Below, one piece after another: positions 52,834 through 62,560 of a stretch of 64,000 nt of DNA. The DNA is from Hyphomicrobiales bacterium. Its GTDB lineage: Bacteria > Pseudomonadota > Alphaproteobacteria > Rhizobiales > Rhizobiaceae. Each line of letters opens with the position of its first letter. The first letter of the stretch is position 1. Below the pieces are notes generated by a model, which worked only from the letters and a program-made list of their open reading frames with translations, was not told the origin of the DNA and did not search any database. A program made the translations under genes and the position numbers. The stretch covers positions 330,893 through 394,892 of the forward strand of contig UCKM01000008.1 of assembly GCA_900473175.1 (NCBI GenBank). The letters run 5' to 3'.

Positions 52834-53265
52834 ATGGCATCATCTGCATCGCCACGCGCGATCATAACCGCCGCCATTTTCGCCGCCGGCATGACCAGTG
52901 TCGCCGCTGCGCAATCGACTGCGACAAATCCACAACCCAATACTATGTCCCCGCAGACTGCACCGTCTGAATCCGGAGGTATGCCCGGTCATGCCCAAGA
53001 TAACCAATCTGAACAATCCGGCGTGATGCCATCTGGCATGATGGGTCGGAACATGATGCAGTGCGGCATGATGGGCGGAATGCCCACGATGGGAATGCGG
53101 GGGCACATGATGAAGTTCATGTTCGTCATTGCCGATGTCGATGGTGACGGCGCGCTGTCCTTCGAAGAAGTGACAACGATCCATAAGCGCATATTCGACA
53201 AGGTGGACGCCAACAAGGACGGCAAAGTGACGCCCGAGGAGGCTCAGGCCTTCATGCAGCAGTAA
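52834..53265 (+). CDS. Secreted EF-hand protein
   Basis: The 143-residue product has a signal peptide (about 1-26, ending AAA), a Met/Gly-rich segment (about 45-90, with repeated MMG and MPTMGM), and two EF-hand loops (DVDGDGALSFEE and DANKDGKVTPEE). The Met-rich part may bind copper or other soft metals; the EF-hands bind calcium. The ATG at 52834 has an excellent ribosome site. Confidence 0.88.
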   Translation: MASSASPRAIITAAIFAAGMTSVAAAQSTATNPQPNTMSPQTAPSESGGMPGHAQDNQSEQSGVMPSGMMGRNMMQCGMMGGMPTMGMRGHMMKFMFVIADVDGDGALSFEEVTTIHKRIFDKVDANKDGKVTPEEAQAFMQQ

Positions 53266-53639
53266 GAAATCCAAATTGTTCACATGAGGGCTGGAACCGA
53301 AATTTTCGACAAGCCGCAATTTGTCTCAAAGAACGAAGGTAAACCTCGCCCGCTGCGTGACGTATCGTCGCCGTTCCAGATCGTTGCCGAGAACGCAGAT
53401 CCGAGCGACGCCACGATTATTGACCAGGTCGTTTCTGAACTCGATCGCCGGCGTGGTCATGTATAGCGTGATCACAAGCTGGACAAGGGGGTTAGCGGTT
53501 GGTCGACACTCGCTGTTTCGCCTCTCCCATCACACTTTCCCTCCCTTGCACGGGGTCATGATCGGCGTTTGGCGAAAAAGTTCTCTGCCGCAAGCTCTGG
53601 TAACAGTCCCCCAATGTGCGTCCCGTCGCGAGCAGCAGT
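53266..53639. other. Intergenic stretch, one weak small frame
   Basis: A 60-residue plus-strand frame at 53284-53466 (MRAGTEIFDKPQFVSKNEGK) has reasonable composition but no ribosome site. Nothing else is recognised. Confidence 0.35.
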
Positions 53640-53921
53640 TCAAAAGCGCGATTTTGGCCCCCGCTTGGGGAAGGGGATGATTGCAGCCGCATCGAGCGCT
53701 ACTTCGATCTCTCGTGCCAGGTCATTCACCAGTTCCGCGTATTCAGCGCACCGCTCCTCGTGTTTTGGGCCCGTCGAGTGTTCCCATCGCTGCAGCTCCG
53801 CCTCCGCATCCACGAAGTCAATGCATAGATCTCGGAATTCTTCGTCTCGGGCGGCGAGATCTTCAATCGCCTGCTTCCGGGTGGGAAAGCGGCGCTCGGC
53901 GGCATATACGCCTCGATCCAT
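53640..53921 (-). CDS. Small acidic hypothetical protein
   Basis: The 93-residue product is helical and acidic (TRKQAIEDLAARDEEFRDLC, CAEYAELVNDLAREIEVALD) and ends with a basic tail (PKRGPKSRF). The pattern suggests a small coiled-coil cytoplasmic protein of a kind seen in other rhizobia, but I cannot name it. The start at 53921 is the only ATG giving the full helix. Confidence 0.5.
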   Translation of the reverse strand: MDRGVYAAERRFPTRKQAIEDLAARDEEFRDLCIDFVDAEAELQRWEHSTGPKHEERCAEYAELVNDLAREIEVALDAAAIIPFPKRGPKSRF

Positions 53922-54089
53922 GTCAACGAACTCCTCCCGGTCGCAGGCTAAGCGCTGTCTGCAACGCCATAAGCAGGCGAAAATTGCTTAGTTATTATGA
54001 TGGATGGAGCCGCGTTCGGGGAGTAGGTTACAGTAGGGTACCCTTAAATATGCCGCCGTTAAGCCCATTTGGGCAGGGGGGAGCAAGCA

Positions 54090-55913
54090 ATGCAGGGCCC
54101 AATAAATGCCGGAGTCGATCAGCATGCCCGCATGCTACGGCCGGCTCCCACTCCTGAGGATGTTCGCGCTCAACTGGAGCGCATCATTGCCAGCCCTGAA
54201 TTTCCGAACGCAGGGCATGGACATGCCTTCCTGCGTTACGTGGTTGAGGAAACCCTGGCAGGTCGCGCAGAGCGGATCAAGGGTTACTCCATCGCGATTG
54301 AGGTATTCAATCGAAACGAAGGTTTTACTCAGGACGATCCAGTCGTGCGGATCGAGGCCGGGCGATTGCGCCGTGCACTTGAGCGTTATTATCTGGTCGC
54401 GGGTCAGAATGACCGCGTCCTGATCGACATTCCGAAGGGCAAGTATATCCCGTTCTTCAGCTGGAATGGTCCAACGGTAGGGGAGACCGCCGATAGCAAG
54501 CTTGAAGCTTCTCTGGAGTCGTCAATTCCGGTTCTTCGTAAGCGACGCCCATTGCTCGTCTTAGCAGCGCTTTCCGTTCTTGTTTGCGCCGGATTCCTTG
54601 CTTATTGGATGCTTGCGCCGTCTGTTCCGCAGGTGTCGGCACGAAGCGTGATTGCGAGCCCGGATGGGCCGACCCTGGTGATCGCACCGTTTGCCAATCT
54701 GGGCGAGGGACCCGACGCGAAGCTCTACGCACTGGGACTGACCGAAGAACTATTAACCGTGCTGCCCCGCTTCAAGGAGCTTAAGGTGTTTGGACGCGAG
54801 ACATCCGAAACCTTGCCTTCGGAAATCGACCCCTCGCATGTCCGCGGCCAACTTGGGGCTCGTTATTTGTTAGCAGGGGGCGTGCGCGTCTCCGACAGTC
54901 GGGTGCGGGTGACGGCCCGCCTTCTCGATACGGCGACGAACGCGATCTTGTGGTCCCAGACCTATGATGACGATCTGCGTTCCCACGGCCTGTTCGCCAT
55001 TCAGTCCGATGTCGCCGACAAGGTCGCAACCGCCGTGGCGCAGCCTTATGGTATCATTGCGCAAGCCGATGCGGCGAATCTTCCACCGGATGATCTTGAC
55101 GCTTATGGCTGCACACTTCGCTTCTATGCCTATCGCGCAGAGCTGGGCGTCGAAAAGCATGCCGAGGCTCGCGAGTGCCTGGAAAGCGCCGTCGCCCGTT
55201 ATCCGTCCTATGCCACCGCCTGGGCCATGCTGTCGATTGTCTATCTCGATGAGGATCGGTTTAAGTACAATCTGCGGTCTGGATCCCCCACACCCCTCGA
55301 GCGGTCGCTCACGACCGCCCGCCGGGCAGTTGAGCTTGATCCGGGCAATACACGTGCGCTTCAGGCTTTAATGACAGCCTTGTTCTTCAACCAGCAACTG
55401 GCAGAGTCGCTGCGTGTGGGAGAGCAGGCGCTTGCGACCAACCCCAATGACACCGAACTCATAGGTGAGTACGGCACCCGATTGGCATTGGGCGGGCAAT
55501 GGGGGCGTGGCGCGGTGCTGTTGCAACAGGCGCTTTTGCGCAACCCCGGAGCCGGAGGCTATTACCACGGGATGCACGCGCTTGCCGCCTATATGCTCCA
55601 GGATAATGACACAGCCCTTGCCGAGATCAGGCAAGCCAATCTGCAGAAGTTCCCGCTCTTTCACCTTGTCGCCGCCGTCATCTATGCTGAGCGTGGGATG
55701 ATGGAGGATGCCAAGCGCGAGGGTGCGACGTTCGTCGAGATGCGCCCGGAATTTCTCGCCAACCTCTCGGCGGAGCTCAAAATCCGCAACATTCCACCTG
55801 TGGATCAGGACCGCATGATCGCAGGCATTCGTAAAGCGGGTTTCCCGATACCGGCAGATTCCGCAGCAAGCATCTCATCGCCATCAGCCGGTTCCGGTCT
55901 TCAGCCGCAGTAG
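54090..55913 (+). CDS. Membrane-bound TPR regulator (adenylate-cyclase-like, CadC/TolB-N type)
   Basis: The 607-residue protein has an N-terminal cytoplasmic domain of rhizobial type (about 15-120; PEFPNAGHGHAFLRYVVEET, KGYSIAIEVFNRNEGF, IEAGRLRRALERYYLVAG), a transmembrane segment (about 158-176), a FlgO/TolB-N-like domain (about 190-310; GLTEELLTVLPRFKELKVFG, LGARYLLAGGVRVSDSRVRV) and TPR repeats (about 330-580). No cyclase catalytic domain is present despite the common annotation. The ATG at 54090 follows GGGGGGAG. It lies upstream of the DUF2092/sulfatase group and may control it across the membrane; that link is inferred from position. Confidence 0.8.
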   Translation: MQGPINAGVDQHARMLRPAPTPEDVRAQLERIIASPEFPNAGHGHAFLRYVVEETLAGRAERIKGYSIAIEVFNRNEGFTQDDPVVRIEAGRLRRALERYYLVAGQNDRVLIDIPKGKYIPFFSWNGPTVGETADSKLEASLESSIPVLRKRRPLLVLAALSVLVCAGFLAYWMLAPSVPQVSARSVIASPDGPTLVIAPFANLGEGPDAKLYALGLTEELLTVLPRFKELKVFGRETSETLPSEIDPSHVRGQLGARYLLAGGVRVSDSRVRVTARLLDTATNAILWSQTYDDDLRSHGLFAIQSDVADKVATAVAQPYGIIAQADAANLPPDDLDAYGCTLRFYAYRAELGVEKHAEARECLESAVARYPSYATAWAMLSIVYLDEDRFKYNLRSGSPTPLERSLTTARRAVELDPGNTRALQALMTALFFNQQLAESLRVGEQALATNPNDTELIGEYGTRLALGGQWGRGAVLLQQALLRNPGAGGYYHGMHALAAYMLQDNDTALAEIRQANLQKFPLFHLVAAVIYAERGMMEDAKREGATFVEMRPEFLANLSAELKIRNIPPVDQDRMIAGIRKAGFPIPADSAASISSPSAGSGLQPQ

Positions 55914-56279
55914 CGAACGAAGTGGCTGTCGACACACCGCTGCACAGCTGAGGCGTGCATCTTCCCAGAAATTCCACAAACGTCGATTTGGCTTGGTGGA
56001 GCCGCGTCACTAAGACAACGCTCACGTTGATCCTGTTTCCGGGCCGAACCAGACCACGCCGCTACCATCGCTACGAGCCATGCAAACCCTCAGCCGCACC
56101 GTAACATACGAGAGGTTACGGGCGTTTCGCCACCATAGGGCCTAGAGTTTGTCCCTGCTCGGCGATCACGCCGCCCTGACTGGAAAGGGAGCGCATTGGA
56201 TGCTACCCCAGGACAGGCGAATCCGAACCCGACAACACGATTGACGAATATGCGATCACTCCAGGGAAGGAAAACTTCG
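55914..56279. other. Intergenic region before the DUF2092 operon
   Basis: No gene was found. It presumably holds the promoter for the DUF2092/sulfatase group; I could not identify -35/-10 elements with confidence. Confidence 0.45.
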
Positions 56280-57077
56280 ATGATGAACTCAGTTCGGAAA
56301 GCGGGGGCTTTTACTGCGGCCGCAGCGCTTGCCCTGGCAATCGCCTCAGTGACGCCTTCAGGTGCAAGGGCCGGCGAAGCGGAAGCCAAAGGCCTGCTCA
56401 AGGCGATGTCCGACTATCTGACGGCGCAAAAGGCCATTTCATTTGCCTACGACACCAACCTTGAGGTCGTCACCAAGGATCACCAGAAACTCCTGCTGGC
56501 GAGTTCCGGCAAGATCGAAATGGGTCGGCCCGACAAGATCCGCGCCACGCGGCATGGTGGATTTGCCAATGTCGAGCTGACCTTTGATGGCAAGACCCTG
56601 ACAGTGCTCGGCAAGGACGCCAACCTCTACACCCAGGTCGAAGTGCCCGGCACGATTGACCATCTCATCGACGAGCTCAGGGACAAGCTGCATCGGCCGC
56701 TTCCTGCCGCTGACCTCCTCCTGCCAAATGTCTACGACGAGTTGATGCGCGACGTTACCGATGTCAAGGATCTCGGCAGCGGGGTAATCGGTGGCACCGA
56801 ATGCGATCATCTCGCGTTCCGGGCCAAGGAGGTCGACTGGCAGATATGGATTGCCCAAGGCGATCACCCCTATCCCTGCCGATATGTCATCACCGCCAAA
56901 CAGGTGGATCAGGGCCCGCAATACAGCATTCAGATCAGTGACTGGAAGACCGGCACGGACGTCGTTGCGGAGGACTATGGCTTCAAGAACTCAACCGACG
57001 CCAAGCAAGTCGACCTGAAGAAACTGGTCGATATTGATGAACTTCCCGATCACTTTGCCCCAGGAGGCACCAAATGA
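56280..57077 (+). CDS. DUF2092 periplasmic protein
   Basis: The 265-residue product has a signal peptide (about 1-31, ending ARA) and the DUF2092 core: SDYLTAQKAISFAYDTNLEV, KIEMGRPDKIRATRHGGFAN, YTQVEVPGTIDHLIDEL, GGTECDHLAFRAKEVDWQIW. The fold is expected to resemble the lipoprotein-carrier (LolA) type. The ATG at 56280 follows GGAAGG. The stop overlaps the next small gene (ATGA), indicating coupling. Confidence 0.88.
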   Translation: MMNSVRKAGAFTAAAALALAIASVTPSGARAGEAEAKGLLKAMSDYLTAQKAISFAYDTNLEVVTKDHQKLLLASSGKIEMGRPDKIRATRHGGFANVELTFDGKTLTVLGKDANLYTQVEVPGTIDHLIDELRDKLHRPLPAADLLLPNVYDELMRDVTDVKDLGSGVIGGTECDHLAFRAKEVDWQIWIAQGDHPYPCRYVITAKQVDQGPQYSIQISDWKTGTDVVAEDYGFKNSTDAKQVDLKKLVDIDELPDHFAPGGTK

Positions 57078-57286
57078 ACGCGTCAAGAAAACTGAAAATT
57101 GTTCTGCTGACCGGGATCATCGGACTTTTTGGTCTCGAAGCAGGATCAGAGCTCAAGATCGCGAGCGTGCCCAGCCTCGTCGCGACTGCCGAGGCCAGGA
57201 TCGGACGCCCACTAACGCCCGTCAGCGTCGCCGGCGTCGCACGTCGCACGGTCAGGCGCTGTGCGGTCGGCGTTTACTATTGTTAG
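57074..57286 (+). CDS. Small secreted protein with C-terminal CX6C
   Basis: The 70-residue product has a basic start and hydrophobic segment (KIVLLTGIIGLFGLEAGSEL), a probable signal cleavage near TAEA, and a mature part ARIGRPLTPVSVAGVARRTV ending RRCAVGVYYC. The two cysteines (63 and 70) could form a small disulfide loop. It is coupled to the DUF2092 gene and precedes the sulfatase. I recall similar small proteins next to DUF2092 in other rhizobia but know no function. Confidence 0.7.
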   Translation: MNASRKLKIVLLTGIIGLFGLEAGSELKIASVPSLVATAEARIGRPLTPVSVAGVARRTVRRCAVGVYYC

Positions 57287-57430
57287 GGAGCAAAGGCGGC
57301 GGATGCGGCCTGCGCCGCCACAGCTAGAGAGCATGCCCAGATTAGGGGCACACTGACCTCAAGATGCGTATTCTACAATCGGCCACAGGACAAACGCCCT
57401 GTCTTGGCCTTCGAAACGGGAGCGAGTCCA

Positions 57431-59092
57431 ATGGCAGACAATGCGAATCCAAGCAGACGAGACATTCTGTTGACGGGCGGATCGCTGCTCGCCATGTCAA
57501 CAATCGGCGCGGTTGCAAACACAGCAATCAGCACGACCGCGATGGCTCAGGCAAGCGGCCAGCCACCCAACATCGTTGTCATAATGGGTGACGACATCGG
57601 CATCTGGAATATCGGGGCCTACCACCGGGGCATGATGGCCGGGCGGACGCCGAATCTCGACAAGCTCGCGGCAGAGGGTATGCTGTTCACCGATTACTAC
57701 GCCGAGGCGAGCTGCACGGCGGGACGGGCGGCTTTCATCACCGGCGAAATCCCGATCCGCACCGGCATGACCACAGTCGGCCAAGCCGGCGCGCTCACGG
57801 GTCTGCCGGCGGAAGCAATGACACTGGCCACGGCGCTTAAATCCATGGGTTATGCCACGGGCCAGTTCGGCAAGAACCACCTTGGCGACCGCAATGAGTT
57901 CCTTCCGACTGTCCACGGCTTCGACGAGTTCTTCGGCTATCTCTACCATCTCGACGCGATGGAAGACCCCGATCACCCGGAGTACCCGCAGGAGCTGTTG
58001 GACAAGGTTGGCCCGCGCAACATGGTTCACAGCTTTGCGACCGAAACCGACGATCCGACAGTTGACCCTCGGTGGGGCAAGGTCGGCAAACAGAAGATCG
58101 AGGATGCCGGCACGCTCTACAAAAAGCGGATGGAGACTGTGGACGACGAAATCCGCGATCTCGCCTTCAAATGGCTCGACAAAGCGAAGGCAGACAACAA
58201 GCCGTTCTTCCTGTGGCTCAACCCGACCCGCATGCACGTCATTACCCACCTGTCGGAGAAGTATGAGGCGATGCGCAATTCGAAGAACGGCTGGTCCCTT
58301 CAAGAAGCTGGCATGGCCCAACTCGACGATATCGTGGGTGCCACCATGCAAAAGCTCAAGGAACTGGGGGCGGACGACAACACCATTGTTCTGTTCACTA
58401 CCGACAACGGCACGGAGACGTTCACCTGGCCGGACGGCGGCAACACACCCTTCAAAGGGCAAAAGGGTACGATCTATGAAGGTGGCTTCCGCGCCCCCGC
58501 AATAATTAGGTGGCCCGGCAACGTGCCGGCCGGCGTGGTGGAGAACGGTATCGTCTCCGGCCTCGATTGGCTCCCTACGTTTGTGGCGGCAGCGGGCAAT
58601 CCCACCCTTTCGGATGAATTATTGAAAGGCAAGCAGATCGGCGACGTGACCTATAAGAACCATCTCGACGGCTATAATCAATTGGACATGATCACCGGCA
58701 AGGGCGAATCGAACCGCCACGAAATCTTCTATTTTGGTGAAAGCACGCTGGGCGCAGTCCGCCTCGACGACTACAAGTTTCGTTTCATTGAGCAACCCAA
58801 CGGTTGGCTCGGTGCCAAGGAACACGTGGACGCGCCGTCCATTACGAACCTACGTCTCGATCCCTTCGAGCGCTTGGGCACTCCAGAAAACGGGACTTTG
58901 GACGGCGCGCAGGGATTCTTTAATGAATGGTTCATGTATCAATTCTGGCGCTTCGTATTCGTCCAGCAGGAAGTGGCGAAACTCGCTATGACGGCCATCG
59001 ACTACCCGCCGATGCAGAAAGGTGCGAGCTTCAACCTCGATGCCGTGAAGGCGCAGATCGAGGCTGCGGTCAAACAACATGCCGGAGGATAG
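57431..59092 (+). CDS. Secreted sulfatase (arylsulfatase family)
   Basis: The 553-residue product has a twin-arginine-like signal (SRRDILLTGGSLLAMS, about 8-23), the metal-binding VIMGDDIG (about 50-57) and the sulfatase signature CTAGR (Cys 95), in which Cys is converted to formylglycine. Further family motifs are GQFGKNHLGD, TTDNGTETFTWPDGGNTPFKG (read in parts) and EGGFRAPAIIRWPG. ATG at 57431 was preferred to one nine codons upstream. A modifying enzyme is needed but none is encoded nearby. It hydrolyses sulfate esters in the periplasm; the substrate is unknown. Confidence 0.92.
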   Translation: MADNANPSRRDILLTGGSLLAMSTIGAVANTAISTTAMAQASGQPPNIVVIMGDDIGIWNIGAYHRGMMAGRTPNLDKLAAEGMLFTDYYAEASCTAGRAAFITGEIPIRTGMTTVGQAGALTGLPAEAMTLATALKSMGYATGQFGKNHLGDRNEFLPTVHGFDEFFGYLYHLDAMEDPDHPEYPQELLDKVGPRNMVHSFATETDDPTVDPRWGKVGKQKIEDAGTLYKKRMETVDDEIRDLAFKWLDKAKADNKPFFLWLNPTRMHVITHLSEKYEAMRNSKNGWSLQEAGMAQLDDIVGATMQKLKELGADDNTIVLFTTDNGTETFTWPDGGNTPFKGQKGTIYEGGFRAPAIIRWPGNVPAGVVENGIVSGLDWLPTFVAAAGNPTLSDELLKGKQIGDVTYKNHLDGYNQLDMITGKGESNRHEIFYFGESTLGAVRLDDYKFRFIEQPNGWLGAKEHVDAPSITNLRLDPFERLGTPENGTLDGAQGFFNEWFMYQFWRFVFVQQEVAKLAMTAIDYPPMQKGASFNLDAVKAQIEAAVKQHAGG

Positions 59093-59696
59093 CCAAGACC
59101 CGACTCGCAAAAGCAAGTTCAGTTGTCCTGAGTGGGGGGGCGGTTGGAGGGGCTTAGGTTCCTCCAATCGTCCAGCGGTCGGTATTGGCACGTCCGTTCA
59201 TCGTCATGAACGAAACGATGTTTTTCGACATTAATCAAACAGGGAGTGTGGCTTCTGGCTAAGCATTTCAATTTGAAGCGGTAAGCCAGAAATCGGGTAC
59301 AGATTTCTGACTTGGGATTTCCTCAGCGGCGGCCAATCCGCCGTGGCGGCCGCATTCTTCAGTGCTCAGGCGCGAATGCCCGAACCGCCTTCCATTGCTG
59401 ATATTGCGGCGTACGCTGGCCTCGGCGCCTTCTATTTCCTCGTATCGGCAGTATTGCTAAGCTTCAGCCACATGCGGAGGAAGATCGCCTGACTTAGCGG
59501 GAGGGTGCGTTCTCCAATTTGCTCTCTCAATGAATTCACAGGAGGATAATATGCCCGACGTCCTTCTGGCCAAGGCTGACATTCGAAAGCTAAACACCCG
59601 TGATCATCGAACGTAGAACTTTTGGCACGCCCGGGAGCGTCGAAAATCGCATAATGCCTCTTATGGAACCGATGCAGGCACTGGAAGCAGAAGACC
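59093..59696. other. Gene-poor stretch after the sulfatase
   Basis: Apart from the short membrane-type frame listed at 59343 nothing is recognised. The last part faces the end of the hydrolase gene. Confidence 0.5.
59343..59492 (+). pseudogene. Short membrane-protein fragment
   Basis: A frame open from 59277 reads RFLTWDFLSGGQSAVAAAFF, then MPEPPSIADIAAYAGLGAFY and a transmembrane helix ending SHMRRKIA. The GTG at 59343 is the first plausible start and gives 49 residues. It looks like the C-terminus of a larger membrane protein whose front is gone. No family assigned. Confidence 0.3.
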
Positions 59697-61286
59697 TTAC
59701 CGTTTGAGCATCGAAGCCGGCGCCGATCCCGAGACCAGAACGGCGGGGTCGCGTTCAGGCGCAGAAAACGCTGGACCTGCCATATCGCCAAGACAAGTCG
59801 AGGTGATTTTTGCGCCGGGATTGGCCAGGAAATCGGAGACGACTTCTCCTCCACATTCGGTGGTGTCGATGACGTCATGACCGACGCCGCGGAAAACGAC
59901 CATCTGGCTGTGACCGGTGTTCTTTACAATCTGCTCGGCCCAACGCGATGGGGTGGCCGGATCGTAGTCGCCGGATAGGAGCAGGACGGGCACCGTGTTC
60001 TGGGCGAGCGATTTGTGGGGTTTGACCTGTTTCCCGGACGGCCAGAGCGGGCAGGCCCAGCTATAGAAGTTGTCCCTTGCCCAATGATCGAGGAGCGGGA
60101 ACTGCGTGAACGACGCCGAAGGCGCGATACCGTCATTGCATACCACCGACAAATGCATGCCATCGGCGAACGTTGTGCTCTCGTCGTCCAGGCCATCGAA
60201 GCCGACCGCTTGCGCGAGGGGTCCGTAATCCTGGTCGGCGGTGCTTTTGATCAATTGGGGCAGATGTTCGATCGAGTCGCGATCGTAAAACTGATTGAAC
60301 AGCAATTCGAGGAAATCATCGCCTGAGACGCGCGTGAACGTGGTCGGTTGTCCCTCGTTCCTGAGGCGCAGCAATACGGGTTGCGCATCCAGTTGCTCGA
60401 CGATTTCGCCGATCAATGAACTCAACTTTCCAGCGCCGCCGGCGCAGTCATTATCGGTGTCGCAATCCTTTTCAAGTTTCTTCAACGCCGCGTCGAAGTT
60501 GGCGGCGTCCTGATCGACATAGTCGACGTCGAGCGGCAGCGTGGAATCCAGAACAACAGCAACGATATTCTCCGGATGATCTTCAAGGACCTGCAAGGCA
60601 ACTTTCGTTCCGTATGAAATACCAAATAGCACCCATCTGTCGATATTGAGCGCGATACGCAGATCGTGGATGTCGGCCGCAATTTCACTGGTATTATAGG
60701 CGGTCAGATCAATGCCCCTGCTTAAAAGACCGTCGCGGCATGCAGCGACTTCGCGTTTCTGGGCCACATCAAAATCGATCGATTCGCTGGGCTTCGTAAT
60801 GATGCCGCCCCATACTTTCGCGGTGTAGTGCTCCGAGCAGCTCAAAGAGGGTTGCGAAAGGCCGACGCCGCGCTCATCCAGTACGATCAGGCGGCGGCCG
60901 CGCAACCATTCGCCATTGTCGATGAAGCTCCACCATTCTTTGATGTCTTCGGTGTTTTCGATCCGGGCGGGCTGGCCGGGACCGCCGCTCAGATAGACAA
61001 CCGGTTCGTGCCGTACGCGGTCGGGCTCGAACACGACAACCGGGAGCTTGATGATCGGGCTTTCTTGCTTCGTACGGTTTTCCGGCACCATGAGGTGGCC
61101 GCATGTCATATCGCGGTCCCTGGGGATCGTGAACCAGCAGGGTGCCGGTTTAAACTCCGTCTGCAATGCGGAAGCCGGGCGGGCGACGACCAGCATGATG
61201 GCCAGCAACGTCAACGGCATGACACTGACCCATACCAGAGACAAGCCAAGCAATTGCAAACAGGCTCTGTGTTTGATCGCGGCCAT
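59697..61286 (-). CDS. Secreted alpha/beta hydrolase (tripeptidyl aminopeptidase type)
   Basis: The 529-residue product has an N-terminal hydrophobic signal (about 10-41) and an alpha/beta-hydrolase core. The oxyanion region is VVYLSGGPGQP, the nucleophile Ser is in FGISYGTKVALQ, the acid Asp in LLSGDYDPATP and the His in RGVGHDVIDT. The long insert between Ser and Asp and the paired cysteines are typical of TAP-like peptidases. ATG at 61286 was chosen over an upstream in-frame start. It is monocistronic. Confidence 0.88.
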   Translation of the reverse strand: MAAIKHRACLQLLGLSLVWVSVMPLTLLAIMLVVARPASALQTEFKPAPCWFTIPRDRDMTCGHLMVPENRTKQESPIIKLPVVVFEPDRVRHEPVVYLSGGPGQPARIENTEDIKEWWSFIDNGEWLRGRRLIVLDERGVGLSQPSLSCSEHYTAKVWGGIITKPSESIDFDVAQKREVAACRDGLLSRGIDLTAYNTSEIAADIHDLRIALNIDRWVLFGISYGTKVALQVLEDHPENIVAVVLDSTLPLDVDYVDQDAANFDAALKKLEKDCDTDNDCAGGAGKLSSLIGEIVEQLDAQPVLLRLRNEGQPTTFTRVSGDDFLELLFNQFYDRDSIEHLPQLIKSTADQDYGPLAQAVGFDGLDDESTTFADGMHLSVVCNDGIAPSASFTQFPLLDHWARDNFYSWACPLWPSGKQVKPHKSLAQNTVPVLLLSGDYDPATPSRWAEQIVKNTGHSQMVVFRGVGHDVIDTTECGGEVVSDFLANPGAKITSTCLGDMAGPAFSAPERDPAVLVSGSAPASMLKR

Positions 61287-61472
61287 GATCGTTCGCCCCC
61301 ATTGCCGCGCGGATCGGCTGAAGGCAAAGCGACCGGCGCGGCAGGGCAATAAAATACCCGCTATTGGTCCCTGAACATATCACCCTTGTGGGTTAATACC
61401 ATTCGCTGCTTCGATGTAAGGAAAATAACTCGATGATTGCAGCAGATTGGAGTGCTGCGGGACGCTTCGATC

Positions 61473-61489
61473 CTCCCCTCAGGGGAGGA
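61473..61489 (-). terminator. Hairpin downstream of tdh
   Basis: CCTCCCCT (61473-61480) and AGGGGAGG (61482-61489) form a perfect inverted repeat with a one-base centre, 25 bases past the tdh stop. No T-run follows on the minus strand, so termination efficiency is uncertain. The sequence resembles the stem at 36944 (TCCCC/GGGGA), hinting at a common intergenic palindrome. Confidence 0.5.
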
Positions 61490-61513
61490 AAGAACGCTGG
61501 TTGACCGCACACT

Positions 61514-62551
61514 TTACTGCCAGCTCAAGACCACCTTGCCAGAACTGCCGGAGCGCATGGCATCGAAGCCTTCCTGGAAGTCGTCGATCGGCAGACGGTG
61601 GGTGATGATCGGAGTAAGATCGAGCCCTCCCTGCACGAAGGCGATCATCTTGTACCAGGTCTCGAACATTTCGCGGCCATAGATGCCTTTCAGATTGAGC
61701 ATCTTGAAGATAACCTTGTTCCAGTCGATCTCGAAGCCGGTGGGCGCGATGCCGAGAATGGCGATCTTGCCGCCATTGTTCATCTTGTCGATCATATCGC
61801 GGAAGGCCGGCGCCGCCCCCGACATTTCAAGTCCGACGTCGAAGCCTTCGGTCATGCCGATCTCACGCATGACGTCCGTCAGGTTCTGTGACGACGCATC
61901 GACGACATACTCGATCCCGAGCTTGCGGGCCAGCGCCAGGCGTGCCGGATTGATGTCCGTAATGACCACTTTGCGCGCGCCCGAACGCTTCGCCACCATT
62001 GCGCCCATGATGCCGATGGGACCAGCCCCCGTCACCAGCACGTCCTCGCCAACAAGGTCGAAGGAGAGCGCGGTATGGACCGCATTGCCGAACGGATCGA
62101 AGATCGCGGCGATCTCGTCGGCAACGTCGCCCGGGATCGGCACCACATTGGCCTCCGGAATGCAGACATATTCACCGAACGAACCCGGACGGTGCACGCC
62201 GACTCCCAGCGTGTTGCGACAGAGATGACCCCTGCCCGCCCGGCAATTGCGGCAGGTGCCGCAGACGATGTGGCCTTCGCCTGATACGCGCTGGCCGACC
62301 TTGTACTTGGTCACGGCCGAGCCGATCTCGGCGATCTCGCCGCTGAATTCGTGACCGACCACCATTGGCACAGGGATCGTCGCCTGTGCCCACTTGTCCC
62401 AATTATAGATATGCACGTCCGTTCCGCAGATGGCGGACTTCTTGACCTTGATCAGGACGTCATTGGGGCCGGGCTCGGGAACCGGAACCCGCTCCATCCA
62501 GATGCCGGGTTCCGCCTTGGCCTTGACCAATGCCTTCATCATGTTCGACAT
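61514..62551 (-). CDS. tdh: L-threonine 3-dehydrogenase
   Basis: Tdh oxidises L-threonine to 2-amino-3-oxobutanoate with NAD. The 345-residue zinc enzyme has the catalytic-zinc Cys in [23 protein letters not shown], the structural-zinc cluster [15 protein letters not shown] and the NAD fold motif [10 protein letters not shown]. The ribosome site AGGAAAAAG precedes ATG. It follows kbl by nine bases; together they convert threonine to glycine and acetyl-CoA. Confidence 0.96.
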   Translation of the reverse strand: MSNMMKALVKAKAEPGIWMERVPVPEPGPNDVLIKVKKSAICGTDVHIYNWDKWAQATIPVPMVVGHEFSGEIAEIGSAVTKYKVGQRVSGEGHIVCGTCRNCRAGRGHLCRNTLGVGVHRPGSFGEYVCIPEANVVPIPGDVADEIAAIFDPFGNAVHTALSFDLVGEDVLVTGAGPIGIMGAMVAKRSGARKVVITDINPARLALARKLGIEYVVDASSQNLTDVMREIGMTEGFDVGLEMSGAAPAFRDMIDKMNNGGKIAILGIAPTGFEIDWNKVIFKMLNLKGIYGREMFETWYKMIAFVQGGLDLTPIITHRLPIDDFQEGFDAMRSGSSGKVVLSWQ

Positions 62552-62560
62552 GGCTTTTTC

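Noticed and set aside
30800-54000. Integrated conjugative element or prophage
   Set aside because: No integrase, tRNA-end attachment site, relaxase, capsid or conjugation gene is visible; the region is only a patchwork of accessory genes and IS remnants.
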